A DNA stretch of 17,566 nt. Source: Thermoproteota archaeon (GTDB taxonomy: Archaea > Thermoproteota > Methanomethylicia > Methanomethylicales > B66-G16). Positions 9,556 to 17,367 of this stretch are shown here, one piece after another. The position numbers and the translations under genes are program-made. The number at the start of each line of letters is the position of its first letter. The stretch's first letter is position 1. The stretch covers positions 1 to 17,566 of the forward strand of contig QMQV01000025.1 of the NCBI GenBank assembly GCA_003649085.1. The letters run 5' to 3'. The notes under the pieces are model-generated. The model was not told the origin of the DNA, ran no database searches, and saw only the letters and a list, made by a program, of their open reading frames with translations.

Positions 9556-9843
9556 ATGCCGAAGAAGAGGAAGAGCCGTGGACGAGCTAAAGGTGATAAG
9601 GGCAGATCTAGCAGGATACAGTGTGACGGTTGTGGAGCGTGGATACCTAGGGATAAGGCTATTAAGATAACTAAGCCTGTCCCAATAGTTGACCCTCAAT
9701 TAGCTAAGGAGCTTAAGAAAAGCGGAGCAATAATTTCAAAGAGGGTTGTTACGAAATACCTGTGCGTGTCTTGTGCCATCTTCCAAGGTGTTATAAAGGT
9801 TAGACCTGAAGAGGAGCGCAAGAAAGCTCAACCACTAAGGTGA
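9556..9843 (+). CDS. rps26e: Small-subunit ribosomal protein eS26
   Basis: The 95-aa basic protein matches eS26. It has a lysine/arginine-rich N-terminus (MPKKRKSRGRAKGDKGRS), a first zinc pair in QCDGCGAWIPRDKAIK, the conserved strand KRVVTKYLCVSCAIFQGV with the second pair (CVSC), and a basic tail. eS26 binds the 30S subunit near the 3' end of 16S rRNA and the mRNA exit channel. In Archaea it is largely confined to the Thermoproteota/TACK and Asgard lineages, so it is useful for placing this genome. ATG 9556-9558 is six bases after AAGGT. Its last codons contain the probable ribosome site of trmY. Confidence 0.97.
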   Translation: MPKKRKSRGRAKGDKGRSSRIQCDGCGAWIPRDKAIKITKPVPIVDPQLAKELKKSGAIISKRVVTKYLCVSCAIFQGVIKVRPEEERKKAQPLR

Positions 9844-9853
9844 AAAAGCGATA
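9838..9853 (+). promoter_or_regulatory. Shine-Dalgarno and ATA start of trmY
   Basis: AGGTGA (9838-9843) overlaps the eS26 stop codon and precedes an in-frame ATA (9851-9853). The trmY frame is closed upstream by TAA at 9836-9838, and it holds no ATG, GTG or TTG before conserved trmY sequence begins. The spacing from AGGT to ATA is nine bases, compared with six to eight at other starts here. This site therefore decides the trmY start, but it depends on accepting ATA initiation or a sequence error. Confidence 0.55.
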
Positions 9854-10435
9854 AAGCGGATTTTCGTAGTAAAATCTTCTACTGCGAGGACAGCAGCAGA
9901 CTTTCCCTTAAGAGATTTAGCTGGTGCTGGAGGTAGATTTGACGTTATCTGCCGTACCTTAATAGCTGCGCTTTCCTGTAGAGATGGTGTTAGAAGAGAT
10001 GTCGAGTTTTATGCGGTCTTAAAAGGCCCTCCATCGCCTCCAAAAACCATTTACGTTAGTGGAGAGAAAATTGAGGAGATACCGCTTAGTGAAGTTGATG
10101 TAGCTGAAAAGCTCTTTACCGTATTCAAAGGTAAAGTTGTTAAAGGCTTTCGAGTCATGGATATGGGGTTTGAAAAGCTTGTTAGGAAGCTTTTAACTGA
10201 AGGTGTTAAGCTATACTATTTGCACGAAAAGGGCGTGTCCCTTGAAAAAGTAGATGTGCGTGTCAAATGTTTGGGCTTCATCTTAGGAGATCAGTTGGGA
10301 TTATCTCGCGAAGAAGAAGGGTTTCTTGAAAACCTAGGAATTGAAAAAGTTTGTATAGGCCCCAAAGTCTACTTAAGCAGCCATTGTATAGCTGTAGTTA
10401 ACTATGAGCTTGACTTAATGTTTTCAACATCCTAA
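9851..10435 (+). CDS. trmY: tRNA pseudouridine-54 N1-methyltransferase TrmY, ATA start
   Basis: Translation in this frame gives 194 aa that match the archaeal SPOUT methyltransferase TrmY end to end: FVVKSSTARTAADFPLRDLA, AGAGGRFDVICR, GVRRDVEFYAVLKGPPSPP, MGFEKLVRKLL, LYYLHEKG, FILGDQLGL (the knot's AdoMet loop) and SSHCIAVVNYELD. TrmY methylates pseudouridine 54 in the tRNA T-loop, giving m1-pseudouridine. The first ATG in frame is at 10157, which would discard the whole N-terminal half including strictly conserved motifs, so it cannot be the real start. ATA at 9851 aligns with the family N-terminus (one residue longer than some homologs) and follows AGGTGA. Alternatives are a homopolymer error: with one extra A in AAAAA (9843-9847), a GTG at 9840 would open the same frame. 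ATT at 9860 is less well placed. It probably shares a transcript with eS26. Confidence 0.9.
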   Translation: MKRIFVVKSSTARTAADFPLRDLAGAGGRFDVICRTLIAALSCRDGVRRDVEFYAVLKGPPSPPKTIYVSGEKIEEIPLSEVDVAEKLFTVFKGKVVKGFRVMDMGFEKLVRKLLTEGVKLYYLHEKGVSLEKVDVRVKCLGFILGDQLGLSREEEGFLENLGIEKVCIGPKVYLSSHCIAVVNYELDLMFSTS

Positions 10436-10988
10436 GCTTACTCCAGACGTGTAAAGCTCTGTGAATAACTGTAACATTAGTTAATATCGCTAATAACACG
10501 ATCGCAAGCCATAACATGTTAAAAAAGCTCGCTACTGCAATTAACAGAATGCGTTCAGCTCTTTCCATTAACCCAATACCTGACATTTGTATACCTTCTA
10601 GCTCCGCTTTAGCTCTTGAATAGCTAACTAGTAACGTGCCTATTAATGCGATAATTCCAAGCAATAGGTCACATAGACCAGCTAGTATTATAGCGGCAAT
10701 CACAGCAGAATCTGCGTATCTGTCTAAGAGCGAGTCTAAGAAAGCACCAAACTTCGTAGCCTTACCTTCAATTCGAGCAACCGCTCCATCTAATGCATCT
10801 AAGAAACCTGACACTAAAAGCATTGTGGCGGCTATCCATAGTTCCCTGTAATAATAGAGAGTAGCTGACGAAAGGGCGAATATGACACCCATTAAACTGA
10901 TCGTGTTTGGCGATATCTTCGTCTTAGCTATTGCTGAGGCAAGCGGATAGATCATGTTGTTAAACGATGACCTGATCCTATTTAACAG
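10398..10988 (-). CDS. CDP-alcohol phosphatidyltransferase, likely archaetidylinositol phosphate synthase; CTG start
   Basis: This is an integral membrane enzyme that transfers a CDP-activated archaeol to an alcohol. The family motif D-x2-DG-x2-AR-x8-G-x3-D-x3-D is intact (DALDGAVAR, then G, D and D in KFGAFLDSLLD; D64, D67, D85 and D89 from the CTG). About five or six hydrophobic helices follow. The single-domain form with KTKISPNTISLMG before helix 1 resembles archaeal archaetidylinositol phosphate synthases (CDP-archaeol plus inositol-1-phosphate), but another head group is possible. The first ATG, 10953-10955, has no well-spaced ribosome site. The open frame extends upstream to a TAA at 10992-10994. 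CTG at 10986-10988 lies exactly seven bases after GAGGT (10996-11000) and adds LLNRIRSSFNN, which looks like the usual N-terminal helix; the product would be 196 aa. The 3' end overlaps trmY by 38 bases on the opposite strand. Confidence 0.86.
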   Translation of the reverse strand: MLNRIRSSFNNMIYPLASAIAKTKISPNTISLMGVIFALSSATLYYYRELWIAATMLLVSGFLDALDGAVARIEGKATKFGAFLDSLLDRYADSAVIAAIILAGLCDLLLGIIALIGTLLVSYSRAKAELEGIQMSGIGLMERAERILLIAVASFFNMLWLAIVLLAILTNVTVIHRALHVWSKLRMLKTLSQAHS

Positions 10989-10998
10989 CTTTTACACC

Positions 10999-13128
10999 TC
11001 ACGAAGACCTGCTCACCATCTCAACAATTGACGATCTTCTAGAGGCGTCATATCTCACTTGATAAATGCTACCGGCCAATTCCCTACCAGCTCCGTGATG
11101 CGTTATCAAAAGTATTTGTCTAAATCTGTGAGAAGCTTTGTACAAAGCTTCCATTATGTGATCTCTGGTCCTCTCGCTCGCCGCATCTGTTGGCTCATCA
11201 AACATCAATAAGCCGTGAACACCTGATATCTCTGCTAACGCTAGCCTAAGAGATAAGGCGAATATCGTTTCAACACCTCCTCCTGTATAAGCTTTGACTG
11301 GATAAAACTCGTTCGAACCAGCTGGTTGGACTAAGAGCTCATAGCTTTCAGGGTCGAAGCTCACGGCTGTGTAGTTTCTATCGGGCGATATTACGGTATA
11401 CCAGTAGTAGGTTTTTGAAGCTAGGATGCGTAACATAGTGTTTCTTAAGAGCTCTTGGAGGTTTGTACAAGCATCTTCTCCTAACGCGTAAGCTTTAATG
11501 CGTTCTTTTATTTCCTCAAGTTTCTTAATCTTCTCTGAATATTCGTTGATTTCCTTCAAGATTTTCTTTAAATCTGTAGCCCATTTCTTCACATAGGTAG
11601 CTTTTTCGCTGATTTCTCTTTCTAAGCTTGAAAGCCTTGTTCTTGTAGCTGCTTGTCTTTCCTTTACTTTGCCTTCAATGCTATATCTCAATGCTCTAAG
11701 CTGGTCAATAGATAACTGTCTGATGTTTCTTAAGCTTAAAGCTATGTGTTGATCAAGTAGGGATGTTAGTGTGACTTGAGGTATTAATAAGCAAACTTGT
11801 TTTGCCTCAATTTCCAACACGTTTTCTAGTTCGGCTAATGTATTTTCAAGTTTTTTAAGCTCGTTATCTATTAGCTGAGCTTGTCTTAATATGGCTTCAA
11901 GTCTTGCAAGCTCTTTTTCCAAACTCACTCTTTTTAATTGAAGCTCTTGTCTTTTGCTTTCGGCTTGTAGGAGCTCATTTTTCCTCTGCTGTAGTTCAGC
12001 TTTTTTCTGCTGAAGAGTTTTCAACAGTTTTTCAAGCTCTTTTTTCAATATTATCGGGTCTACCAATTGACCACATTTCGGACAAAAGCCTTTATCAGCC
12101 ACTTCCTTTCTATCTTCTATGGTCTTTGATAGGTAACCGCAGTCGGCTTCTATGCGAGATTGCTCCTCTTTTAAGTTGTTGATAACTGCTTCAAGCTGAT
12201 TGAGCTCGTTTAACAACGAGTTTAACGCGCTTTTTACGTTTTGAAACGCTTGATTTACATCAGCTATGGATTTGTATCCCTGTAGCACTTGATTGAGCTG
12301 GCTTAAGCTCCTTTCCTTTAAAGTAACGCTATTTTGCCTTTTTATGAGAAGATCTTCTATCGTTAAAACCTTGTTTAAGAGCGTGTTAAAGGTTTGTGAT
12401 AAGCTCTCCATTCTATTTAATTCTCCCATTAGTTGTTCACGTTCTCTCTTTCTGGCTATTAAGTCGGTTGATAAGCGTCTCAAGTCACTTAGAAGCTTTT
12501 CCTTAGCTGATAGTCTATCGCTTAAGATTTTTCTCAAACTTTCTTCTTCTACAAGCTTAGCTTCAAGCTGCCTACCAGCCTCCGATAATAGGTCTGCTAC
12601 TGTTTGAGCAATTGATATGCCTAGTATAGTGTCTAAGTCGCGTTTTACTTCGACACCTCCCCTGACAAGTTTAACAAATTCTTTTTGAGGAGCGTAGATC
12701 ACGTTAAAGAAAACTCTCTTATCGAAACCTAGGTGGTTTGCTACCATCCTTCTTAAGTCGGACTCTTTGCTACCACGATCAGACGCCGCCACTAATGCCC
12801 AGCCATTGCCTATGTTTTTCTCAAGTATGAAGAAAGACCTGCCTCTTTCTTCGGCTTCACGGCCACGTGTAACCCTATAAAGCGTGCCTGTTCTCAGGTC
12901 TAAGAATTCTAGGGAAACTCTCATGCTTCTTTCTCCACGGGATACCAGGACTGATGTCGATGTGCCATATGTAGGAGTTTGGTTGAATAGAACGTAGGAT
13001 ATCGCGTGAAAAATCGTGCTTTTGCCTGCGTCGTTTTCTCCTTGTATAAGGTTCATTCCTGGTGAAAATGAAATAGTGTGTTCTCCTCGATACTGCTTAA
13101 AGTTTTTGAGCGTTAGCTTCGTTATCAA
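10999..13128 (-). CDS. rad50: Rad50-like DNA repair ATPase (short, divergent motifs)
   Basis: Rad50 is the ABC-type ATPase partner of Mre11 in double-strand-break processing. At 709 aa it is well below the roughly 850-900 aa of common archaeal Rad50, with shorter coiled-coil arms (about 180-345 and 360-560). Walker A is GENDAGKST (30-38) and a Q-loop candidate is APQKEF (146-151). The zinc hook is CPKC (349-352). Walker B is LLMFDEP (640-646) and a His switch is in LLITHH. The ABC signature region reads YTGGGVE (614-620), unlike the usual SGGE/Q pattern, and DEPT is followed by DAASE, without the usual D-loop Leu-Asp. The TTG start (13126-13128) is two bases after the mre11 stop, with GGGGT seven bases upstream. 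Position next to mre11 and the hook make Rad50 secure; the altered motifs may tune ATP use. Confidence 0.93.
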   Translation of the reverse strand: MITKLTLKNFKQYRGEHTISFSPGMNLIQGENDAGKSTIFHAISYVLFNQTPTYGTSTSVLVSRGERSMRVSLEFLDLRTGTLYRVTRGREAEERGRSFFILEKNIGNGWALVAASDRGSKESDLRRMVANHLGFDKRVFFNVIYAPQKEFVKLVRGGVEVKRDLDTILGISIAQTVADLLSEAGRQLEAKLVEEESLRKILSDRLSAKEKLLSDLRRLSTDLIARKREREQLMGELNRMESLSQTFNTLLNKVLTIEDLLIKRQNSVTLKERSLSQLNQVLQGYKSIADVNQAFQNVKSALNSLLNELNQLEAVINNLKEEQSRIEADCGYLSKTIEDRKEVADKGFCPKCGQLVDPIILKKELEKLLKTLQQKKAELQQRKNELLQAESKRQELQLKRVSLEKELARLEAILRQAQLIDNELKKLENTLAELENVLEIEAKQVCLLIPQVTLTSLLDQHIALSLRNIRQLSIDQLRALRYSIEGKVKERQAATRTRLSSLEREISEKATYVKKWATDLKKILKEINEYSEKIKKLEEIKERIKAYALGEDACTNLQELLRNTMLRILASKTYYWYTVISPDRNYTAVSFDPESYELLVQPAGSNEFYPVKAYTGGGVETIFALSLRLALAEISGVHGLLMFDEPTDAASERTRDHIMEALYKASHRFRQILLITHHGAGRELAGSIYQVRYDASRRSSIVEMVSRSS

Positions 13129-13130
13129 GG

Positions 13131-14354
13131 TTATAACCCCTCTAAGAGGTCTTTTACGAGCCTTGCCTTGACTTCTTTCTTTAAGTTGCCATCCCTGGTT
13201 AAGCTGTCGTCGTCCGCGTAGGCTTCTCTGACCTTCATATAGAACTTGTAAAGCTTTTCTCCTAAGCTTTCACCTAGAGCATCTTTGAAAAACGATCGTA
13301 CGTCTACGCCTTCACTTGTTAGCTTGAGTTCTTGTAATTGTATCTCCACATCTGGTGGGATGATATCTCCGTAGGCTAGCAGACCATCTCGCTTTAACCT
13401 TTCAAATTCATCGTATATGGCTGATAGCTTTATATCTGATGGTAAGCCGCTCGATAACATGCCCTTCATTTGTATCCTAATGAAAAGCTTCTTGCCCTTA
13501 TTTTCTCTTACAACCTCTTTAAGCTTAGAAAGAGCTTGCTCAACAAACCAAGATGGTTTTACAGGCTCTTCCGCTTCAACTTTAATCAACTTCATGGCAT
13601 GGGAGCTTTGTATTGGGATCCACTCTAACTTTGGCTCACTTTCAAGCTCTACAATGTAAAAGCCTTTTTCATCGCTTTCTAGGAAATCAAACTTCTCAAT
13701 AGAGCCTGGGTTGTTGACCACTGCCCCGCTTTCTAATCGCTTAACTTTAAACCTATTATGTTCATGTCCTAGGGCTATGTAATCTACGTTTAAGTTCTCT
13801 AAGTAGGTTAGTGGGAGCGAGGGTTGTCCTGGGGGTGGCGATGTATAGCCGTCTACGAAGATGTGAAGTATTAAGATGTTTTTCTTATCTTTTGAGAAGT
13901 GCCTTAAGACGTAGTTTTTAAAGTATTTACTTGTCTCATGTCCGTAATACCCTAAGCCTATTAACCTGACGTCGCCTATTTCCTTGACCATGCCATCTCT
14001 AGACAGTGGGTCTAGAAGGATAAGATTTGATAGCCCTGGATAATACAATAAGTCTATGCTACAACCTCTAACAATCCCCTCGCTATCATAGGATCCATCG
14101 TGATTTCCCCTTACTACTACGAAATCGATGTTTGCTTCGCTAAGTCTTTTAAGCTGTTTTTTAACGAAGGCCACTACGTTGGGCCATGGGTGAAGCTTGT
14201 CGAATAGGTCTCCTGAATGGAGTATGAAGTCTACTTTTTCATCTATGGCTTTGTCTATCACCTGCTTAAAGGCTGTGTTAAATGCTTCTACACGCTCAGC
14301 TGATGGATATGTTCTGCATAAATGTGTATCACTAACGTGTACAAATCTGACCAC
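13131..14354 (-). CDS. mre11: DNA double-strand break repair nuclease Mre11
   Basis: Mre11 is the Mn-dependent nuclease of the Mre11-Rad50 complex, with 3'-5' exonuclease and endonuclease activity. The 407-aa product carries all phosphoesterase motifs: VSDTHL (D9, H11), SGDLFDKLHP (D49), VRGNHDGS (N84, H85), ILHIFVDG (H164), and GHEHNRF (H197, H199). The C-terminal part is charged, with helices expected to bind the root of the Rad50 coiled coil. The start is GTG at 14352-14354, four bases after the herA stop; the nearest GGAGG lies about 12 bases upstream, so it may depend on coupling to herA. Active-site residues appear complete. Confidence 0.97.
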   Translation of the reverse strand: MVRFVHVSDTHLCRTYPSAERVEAFNTAFKQVIDKAIDEKVDFILHSGDLFDKLHPWPNVVAFVKKQLKRLSEANIDFVVVRGNHDGSYDSEGIVRGCSIDLLYYPGLSNLILLDPLSRDGMVKEIGDVRLIGLGYYGHETSKYFKNYVLRHFSKDKKNILILHIFVDGYTSPPPGQPSLPLTYLENLNVDYIALGHEHNRFKVKRLESGAVVNNPGSIEKFDFLESDEKGFYIVELESEPKLEWIPIQSSHAMKLIKVEAEEPVKPSWFVEQALSKLKEVVRENKGKKLFIRIQMKGMLSSGLPSDIKLSAIYDEFERLKRDGLLAYGDIIPPDVEIQLQELKLTSEGVDVRSFFKDALGESLGEKLYKFYMKVREAYADDDSLTRDGNLKKEVKARLVKDLLEGL

Positions 14355-14358
14355 TTAG

Positions 14359-15990
14359 TTAGCGTGCCTCCAGCAGCCTTTCTCTTATTTTAACCGCCTC
14401 ACTTAAACCTCTTTCTTCAGACTCCTGTATATGCTCAAGCTCTTCAACTTGTTTCTTAGCTGATTTAAGTAAGTCGACTATTGGCAAGTCAGCACCTCCA
14501 TGCATTGTCATTCTGGGCCTTACCTTAACCATAACTGGAGTTTTAACGATTGGACCTACTATTACCGCTTCTCCGACATTTAATCCAGGTAGGTTTTCGA
14601 GAAGCTCTTTAGAAAAGGCTTCTGAAGACTCTTGAATGGTAAGCTGGTCTCGTGGGTTTACGACCCTTAGCACTATTTGGCTTTGACATTGAGAAAGCAC
14701 GTCAGGATCTATTCTTGAAGGTCTCTGAGAGATTACAATTAGGTAAACGCCGAATTTACGCCCTTCAGCTGCTATGGTTTTTATGATCTCAGAAGAATAC
14801 GTGGATCTAGCTTCCTTTGGAGGTATGAAGCGGTGAGCTTCTTCAAGTACTACAAAGACTGGATATGGGTAACCTCCACTTTCGCCTACGGTATAACTCA
14901 CCCTTGCTTCATACACTCTTGTAAGAATGTCTCTTGCTATTAAGTCTTGAGCAGCAAATCTTGTACCAGAGAGGTTTAATACGGTAAGCTGACCTGGTCT
15001 TAGCAAGTCCTCTATGGGTATGGTAGACTTTGAAAATATCTTTAACCTTCTTATCCCCTCAAGGTACTTTAAAGCGTCTTGGCACGCTTCAGAAAACTTC
15101 TTGTTTCTCCTAATGATAGCTGGCGGATTTTCTGACCACTTTTGAAGCTTTTCAATTATATCATTTAAGTCGTAGTCGTTGCCTTCAGCTTTAAGCGCTT
15201 TTATCGCTTCCCTAATGGCAGCCCTTATGTTTGTAGCCCTTTCAGGTATGCCCGCCAACGCACAAAGCTCGTCAACATCTAAATTGCTGGTCTTAATTAG
15301 GTATGGTCTTGCTTTTGAAACTCTCGGGTTTGAAGATATCACGACTATTCTGTTTGCGAATGGATGGATTTTTCCATCTGGTGTAAAGCGCATTTCAGAG
15401 TAGTCTCCATGAGGGTCTATGGCTAAAATGGACGCGCCCTTCTTCAATAACTCCTCTATTATTACACCAGCAGTATGCGATTTACCTGCACCTGTCGCAG
15501 CTAAGATAGCTAAGTGTCGACCTAAACCTGATACTCTTAAGCTCACTTCAACAGATTGTCTATTGATTAAGTAGCCTATGAAAAGGGCTTCATCTTCTTC
15601 AACTGAGAAGAAACGCTTTAACATGTCATCAGTTGCTCTATAAACTTCAACTCCAGGTGCTGGAGGATATCTAGGGAAGTGAACTTTTCCATCCTTTAAA
15701 TAGCCGAGTACTTGAGCCAAAGCCAATACCTGCTTAACGGTTGAACCTATTTTAGCTGCTTTTCTCGCAGCTTCACTTGACAAGCTAGCATCTAATAGCG
15801 GGCTTTTTTGAGTAAGTTGTTGGATTTGAGCTAAAACGGGTACTTTCTTCTTAACACCATCGATTTCCTCTTCAACATATGTATACACATATTCAAGTAG
15901 TGGAGGTATGAAATCGGCATCTATTGTGAAGAGAAATCTATGTGGGCTTGTCTCCCCCACTACGAAACCTAGTGGTTGTTGTCTATACAA
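14359..15990 (-). CDS. herA: HerA hexameric DNA translocase/helicase
   Basis: HerA is a FtsK-HerA superfamily ATPase that forms a hexameric ring and drives DNA through the NurA nuclease during end resection. The 543-aa product begins with an N-terminal HAS-barrel (about 1-130). It has Walker A ATGAGKS (165-171), AIDPHGDY (190-197), Walker B VFVVLEEAH (378-385) and a sensor-like SQRPSRIDP (421-429). A C-terminal segment contains VNPRDQLTIQESSEAF. The TTG start at 15988-15990 overlaps the nurA end by eight bases and has a GGAGGAG-type site about five bases upstream, so translation is probably coupled. Length and motifs are normal for archaeal HerA. Confidence 0.97.
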   Translation of the reverse strand: MYRQQPLGFVVGETSPHRFLFTIDADFIPPLLEYVYTYVEEEIDGVKKKVPVLAQIQQLTQKSPLLDASLSSEAARKAAKIGSTVKQVLALAQVLGYLKDGKVHFPRYPPAPGVEVYRATDDMLKRFFSVEEDEALFIGYLINRQSVEVSLRVSGLGRHLAILAATGAGKSHTAGVIIEELLKKGASILAIDPHGDYSEMRFTPDGKIHPFANRIVVISSNPRVSKARPYLIKTSNLDVDELCALAGIPERATNIRAAIREAIKALKAEGNDYDLNDIIEKLQKWSENPPAIIRRNKKFSEACQDALKYLEGIRRLKIFSKSTIPIEDLLRPGQLTVLNLSGTRFAAQDLIARDILTRVYEARVSYTVGESGGYPYPVFVVLEEAHRFIPPKEARSTYSSEIIKTIAAEGRKFGVYLIVISQRPSRIDPDVLSQCQSQIVLRVVNPRDQLTIQESSEAFSKELLENLPGLNVGEAVIVGPIVKTPVMVKVRPRMTMHGGADLPIVDLLKSAKKQVEELEHIQESEERGLSEAVKIRERLLEAR

Positions 15991-17320
15991 GCCAGCTCCT
16001 CCTCAACTTCGATACCTCTATGCCACATTGCTCGAATATTTGCTTTTCATAAACATCAAATGCTTTTCTAGACATTTTCGCTAGCTTATGCGCTGCCGTA
16101 AGCCAGACATTGTACAGATTTGGCCCTCCATAGCCAGCTGAAATTAAGCTCAATACCTCGTCCATAAACGGTGTCTCTAAGCTTAGAAATGATAAGTTGT
16201 CTGATTTAAAGAAGCTTTGCCCATGCGGCATGAAAAACTCTACTCTAAGTGGTAAGTCAAGCTTGTTTAAGACTATGTAAAATGACGCTACTGTTGGAAA
16301 GACTTCGAAAACTTTCCTTAGCTTTTGAGCAGCAGACTTAACGAAGCTTATCTCATCTTGATCTAAGCCTACTACGTAGTCTTTCCACGTCTGCTCAATA
16401 ACCTTCTCATAACCTACTCTCTCAGCTTCATCTACAAAGCGTTTGATTCTGATGCTTGTACATCCGAGCAACATGGGCATTGAGAAGCCGACATTAATGT
16501 TCCCCTGAGACACGTTTCTGTGTATGAAAGCGAAATCTGTCTCTCCGTAAACGTACTCTTCGTAAAGTTCCCTAAAGAGACTAGCAATATGACTTGGCAG
16601 TTTCGAGGCTAGCTCTTGAGCTTTTATGATGGATAAGCTTCTCCTCTCCTTTAAGACCTTTAACACGTTTAATGCGCTCACTATGATATCTTCTCCTTGA
16701 TCTTTAAGGAGGGAAGCCAGTATTTCCTCAAGAAGATATTTCTTGAAGATTGAGGCTGTCGAATCTTTTGACACTCCTACTACCAATGCGTTTTGTTTTC
16801 GCGCTTTTTCGTAGAATTCCATAAAGTTGCTCATTAAGTCTATATATAGTGCAGGGTTGCTTCCAACGTTTAAACTTACGGGGGTGTGAAGTAAGCGTCC
16901 ATGTAGAGAGCCGTCTATTAATACGATGTCCACATCCTTTTCAGATTGTAGGGCAAGCGATGCTGCTGAATATTCAGTTAACTCACTTAGAAACTCAAGG
17001 TAGCTTGGAAAGTGTCTTTTCTTAACTGTTGAGGAAACATCTAAGTTAAGTACCTTGTACTCACGCCCACTGCTTGTTATGGCTATACCTCGAGCTATTG
17101 ATATTGCTACGCCATTTGCATAAACTCTGCTATAGACTCCCGCATCTACAGCTACTACGCTTAAGTCATGGGATGGTTGGGCAGCGAAATCTACCCAGTA
17201 ATACCTTAGCTTTTCGTCTAACAATGACTTGATGGATGACTCTTGATGGGTAAAGCATTTTTCCAATAAGCTTTTCTTCGCTTCGACCTCCTTTGCTAAT
17301 AGGTCTGAAAAGCTTGGCAA
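15983..17320 (-). CDS. nurA: NurA 5'-3' nuclease
   Basis: NurA is the RNase H-like nuclease that partners HerA in resection. The 445-aa protein has the NurA active-site pattern: AVDAG (D59), a Glu near 114 in LSELTEYSA, VLIDGSLHGR (D136), VVGVSKDS, and a later His in FAFIHRNVSQGN. The C-terminal GYGGPNLYNVWLTAAHKLAKMSR is also typical. At 445 aa it is longer than Sulfolobus NurA and close to the Pyrococcus form. The start is TTG at 17318-17320, the first start codon after an in-frame TAA; a GGTG lies about nine bases upstream. It leads the repair operon. This differs from the herA-first, nurA-last order known in Sulfolobus. Confidence 0.95.
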   Translation of the reverse strand: MPSFSDLLAKEVEAKKSLLEKCFTHQESSIKSLLDEKLRYYWVDFAAQPSHDLSVVAVDAGVYSRVYANGVAISIARGIAITSSGREYKVLNLDVSSTVKKRHFPSYLEFLSELTEYSAASLALQSEKDVDIVLIDGSLHGRLLHTPVSLNVGSNPALYIDLMSNFMEFYEKARKQNALVVGVSKDSTASIFKKYLLEEILASLLKDQGEDIIVSALNVLKVLKERRSLSIIKAQELASKLPSHIASLFRELYEEYVYGETDFAFIHRNVSQGNINVGFSMPMLLGCTSIRIKRFVDEAERVGYEKVIEQTWKDYVVGLDQDEISFVKSAAQKLRKVFEVFPTVASFYIVLNKLDLPLRVEFFMPHGQSFFKSDNLSFLSLETPFMDEVLSLISAGYGGPNLYNVWLTAAHKLAKMSRKAFDVYEKQIFEQCGIEVSKLRRSWLV

Positions 17321-17351
17321 GGCTTACTACACCACATAATATCTGCCCAGT

Positions 17352-17360
17352 CTATTTAAG
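17352..17360 (-). promoter_or_regulatory. Candidate TATA box for the nurA-herA-mre11-rad50 operon
   Basis: On the minus strand this reads CTTAAATAG, an archaeal box-A-like element about 35 bases before the nurA TTG. Initiation about 25 bases downstream would leave a leader of about ten bases. It lies in the 47-base gap after the AP endonuclease stop, so the repair operon could have its own promoter as well as readthrough from upstream. Sequence-based inference only. Confidence 0.4.
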
Positions 17361-17367
17361 TTGAGTT

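Noticed and set aside
9840..9854. GTG at 9840 as the trmY start in the sequence as given
   Set aside because: That frame reads only four codons (GTG AAA AAG CGA) before TAA at 9852-9854; it works only if one A is missing from the run, so it is kept as an alternative and not called.
10157..10435. A separate 92-aa gene starting at ATG 10157
   Set aside because: The same frame is open back to 9839 and encodes the conserved N-terminal half of TrmY, so this is only the C-terminal part of a longer gene.
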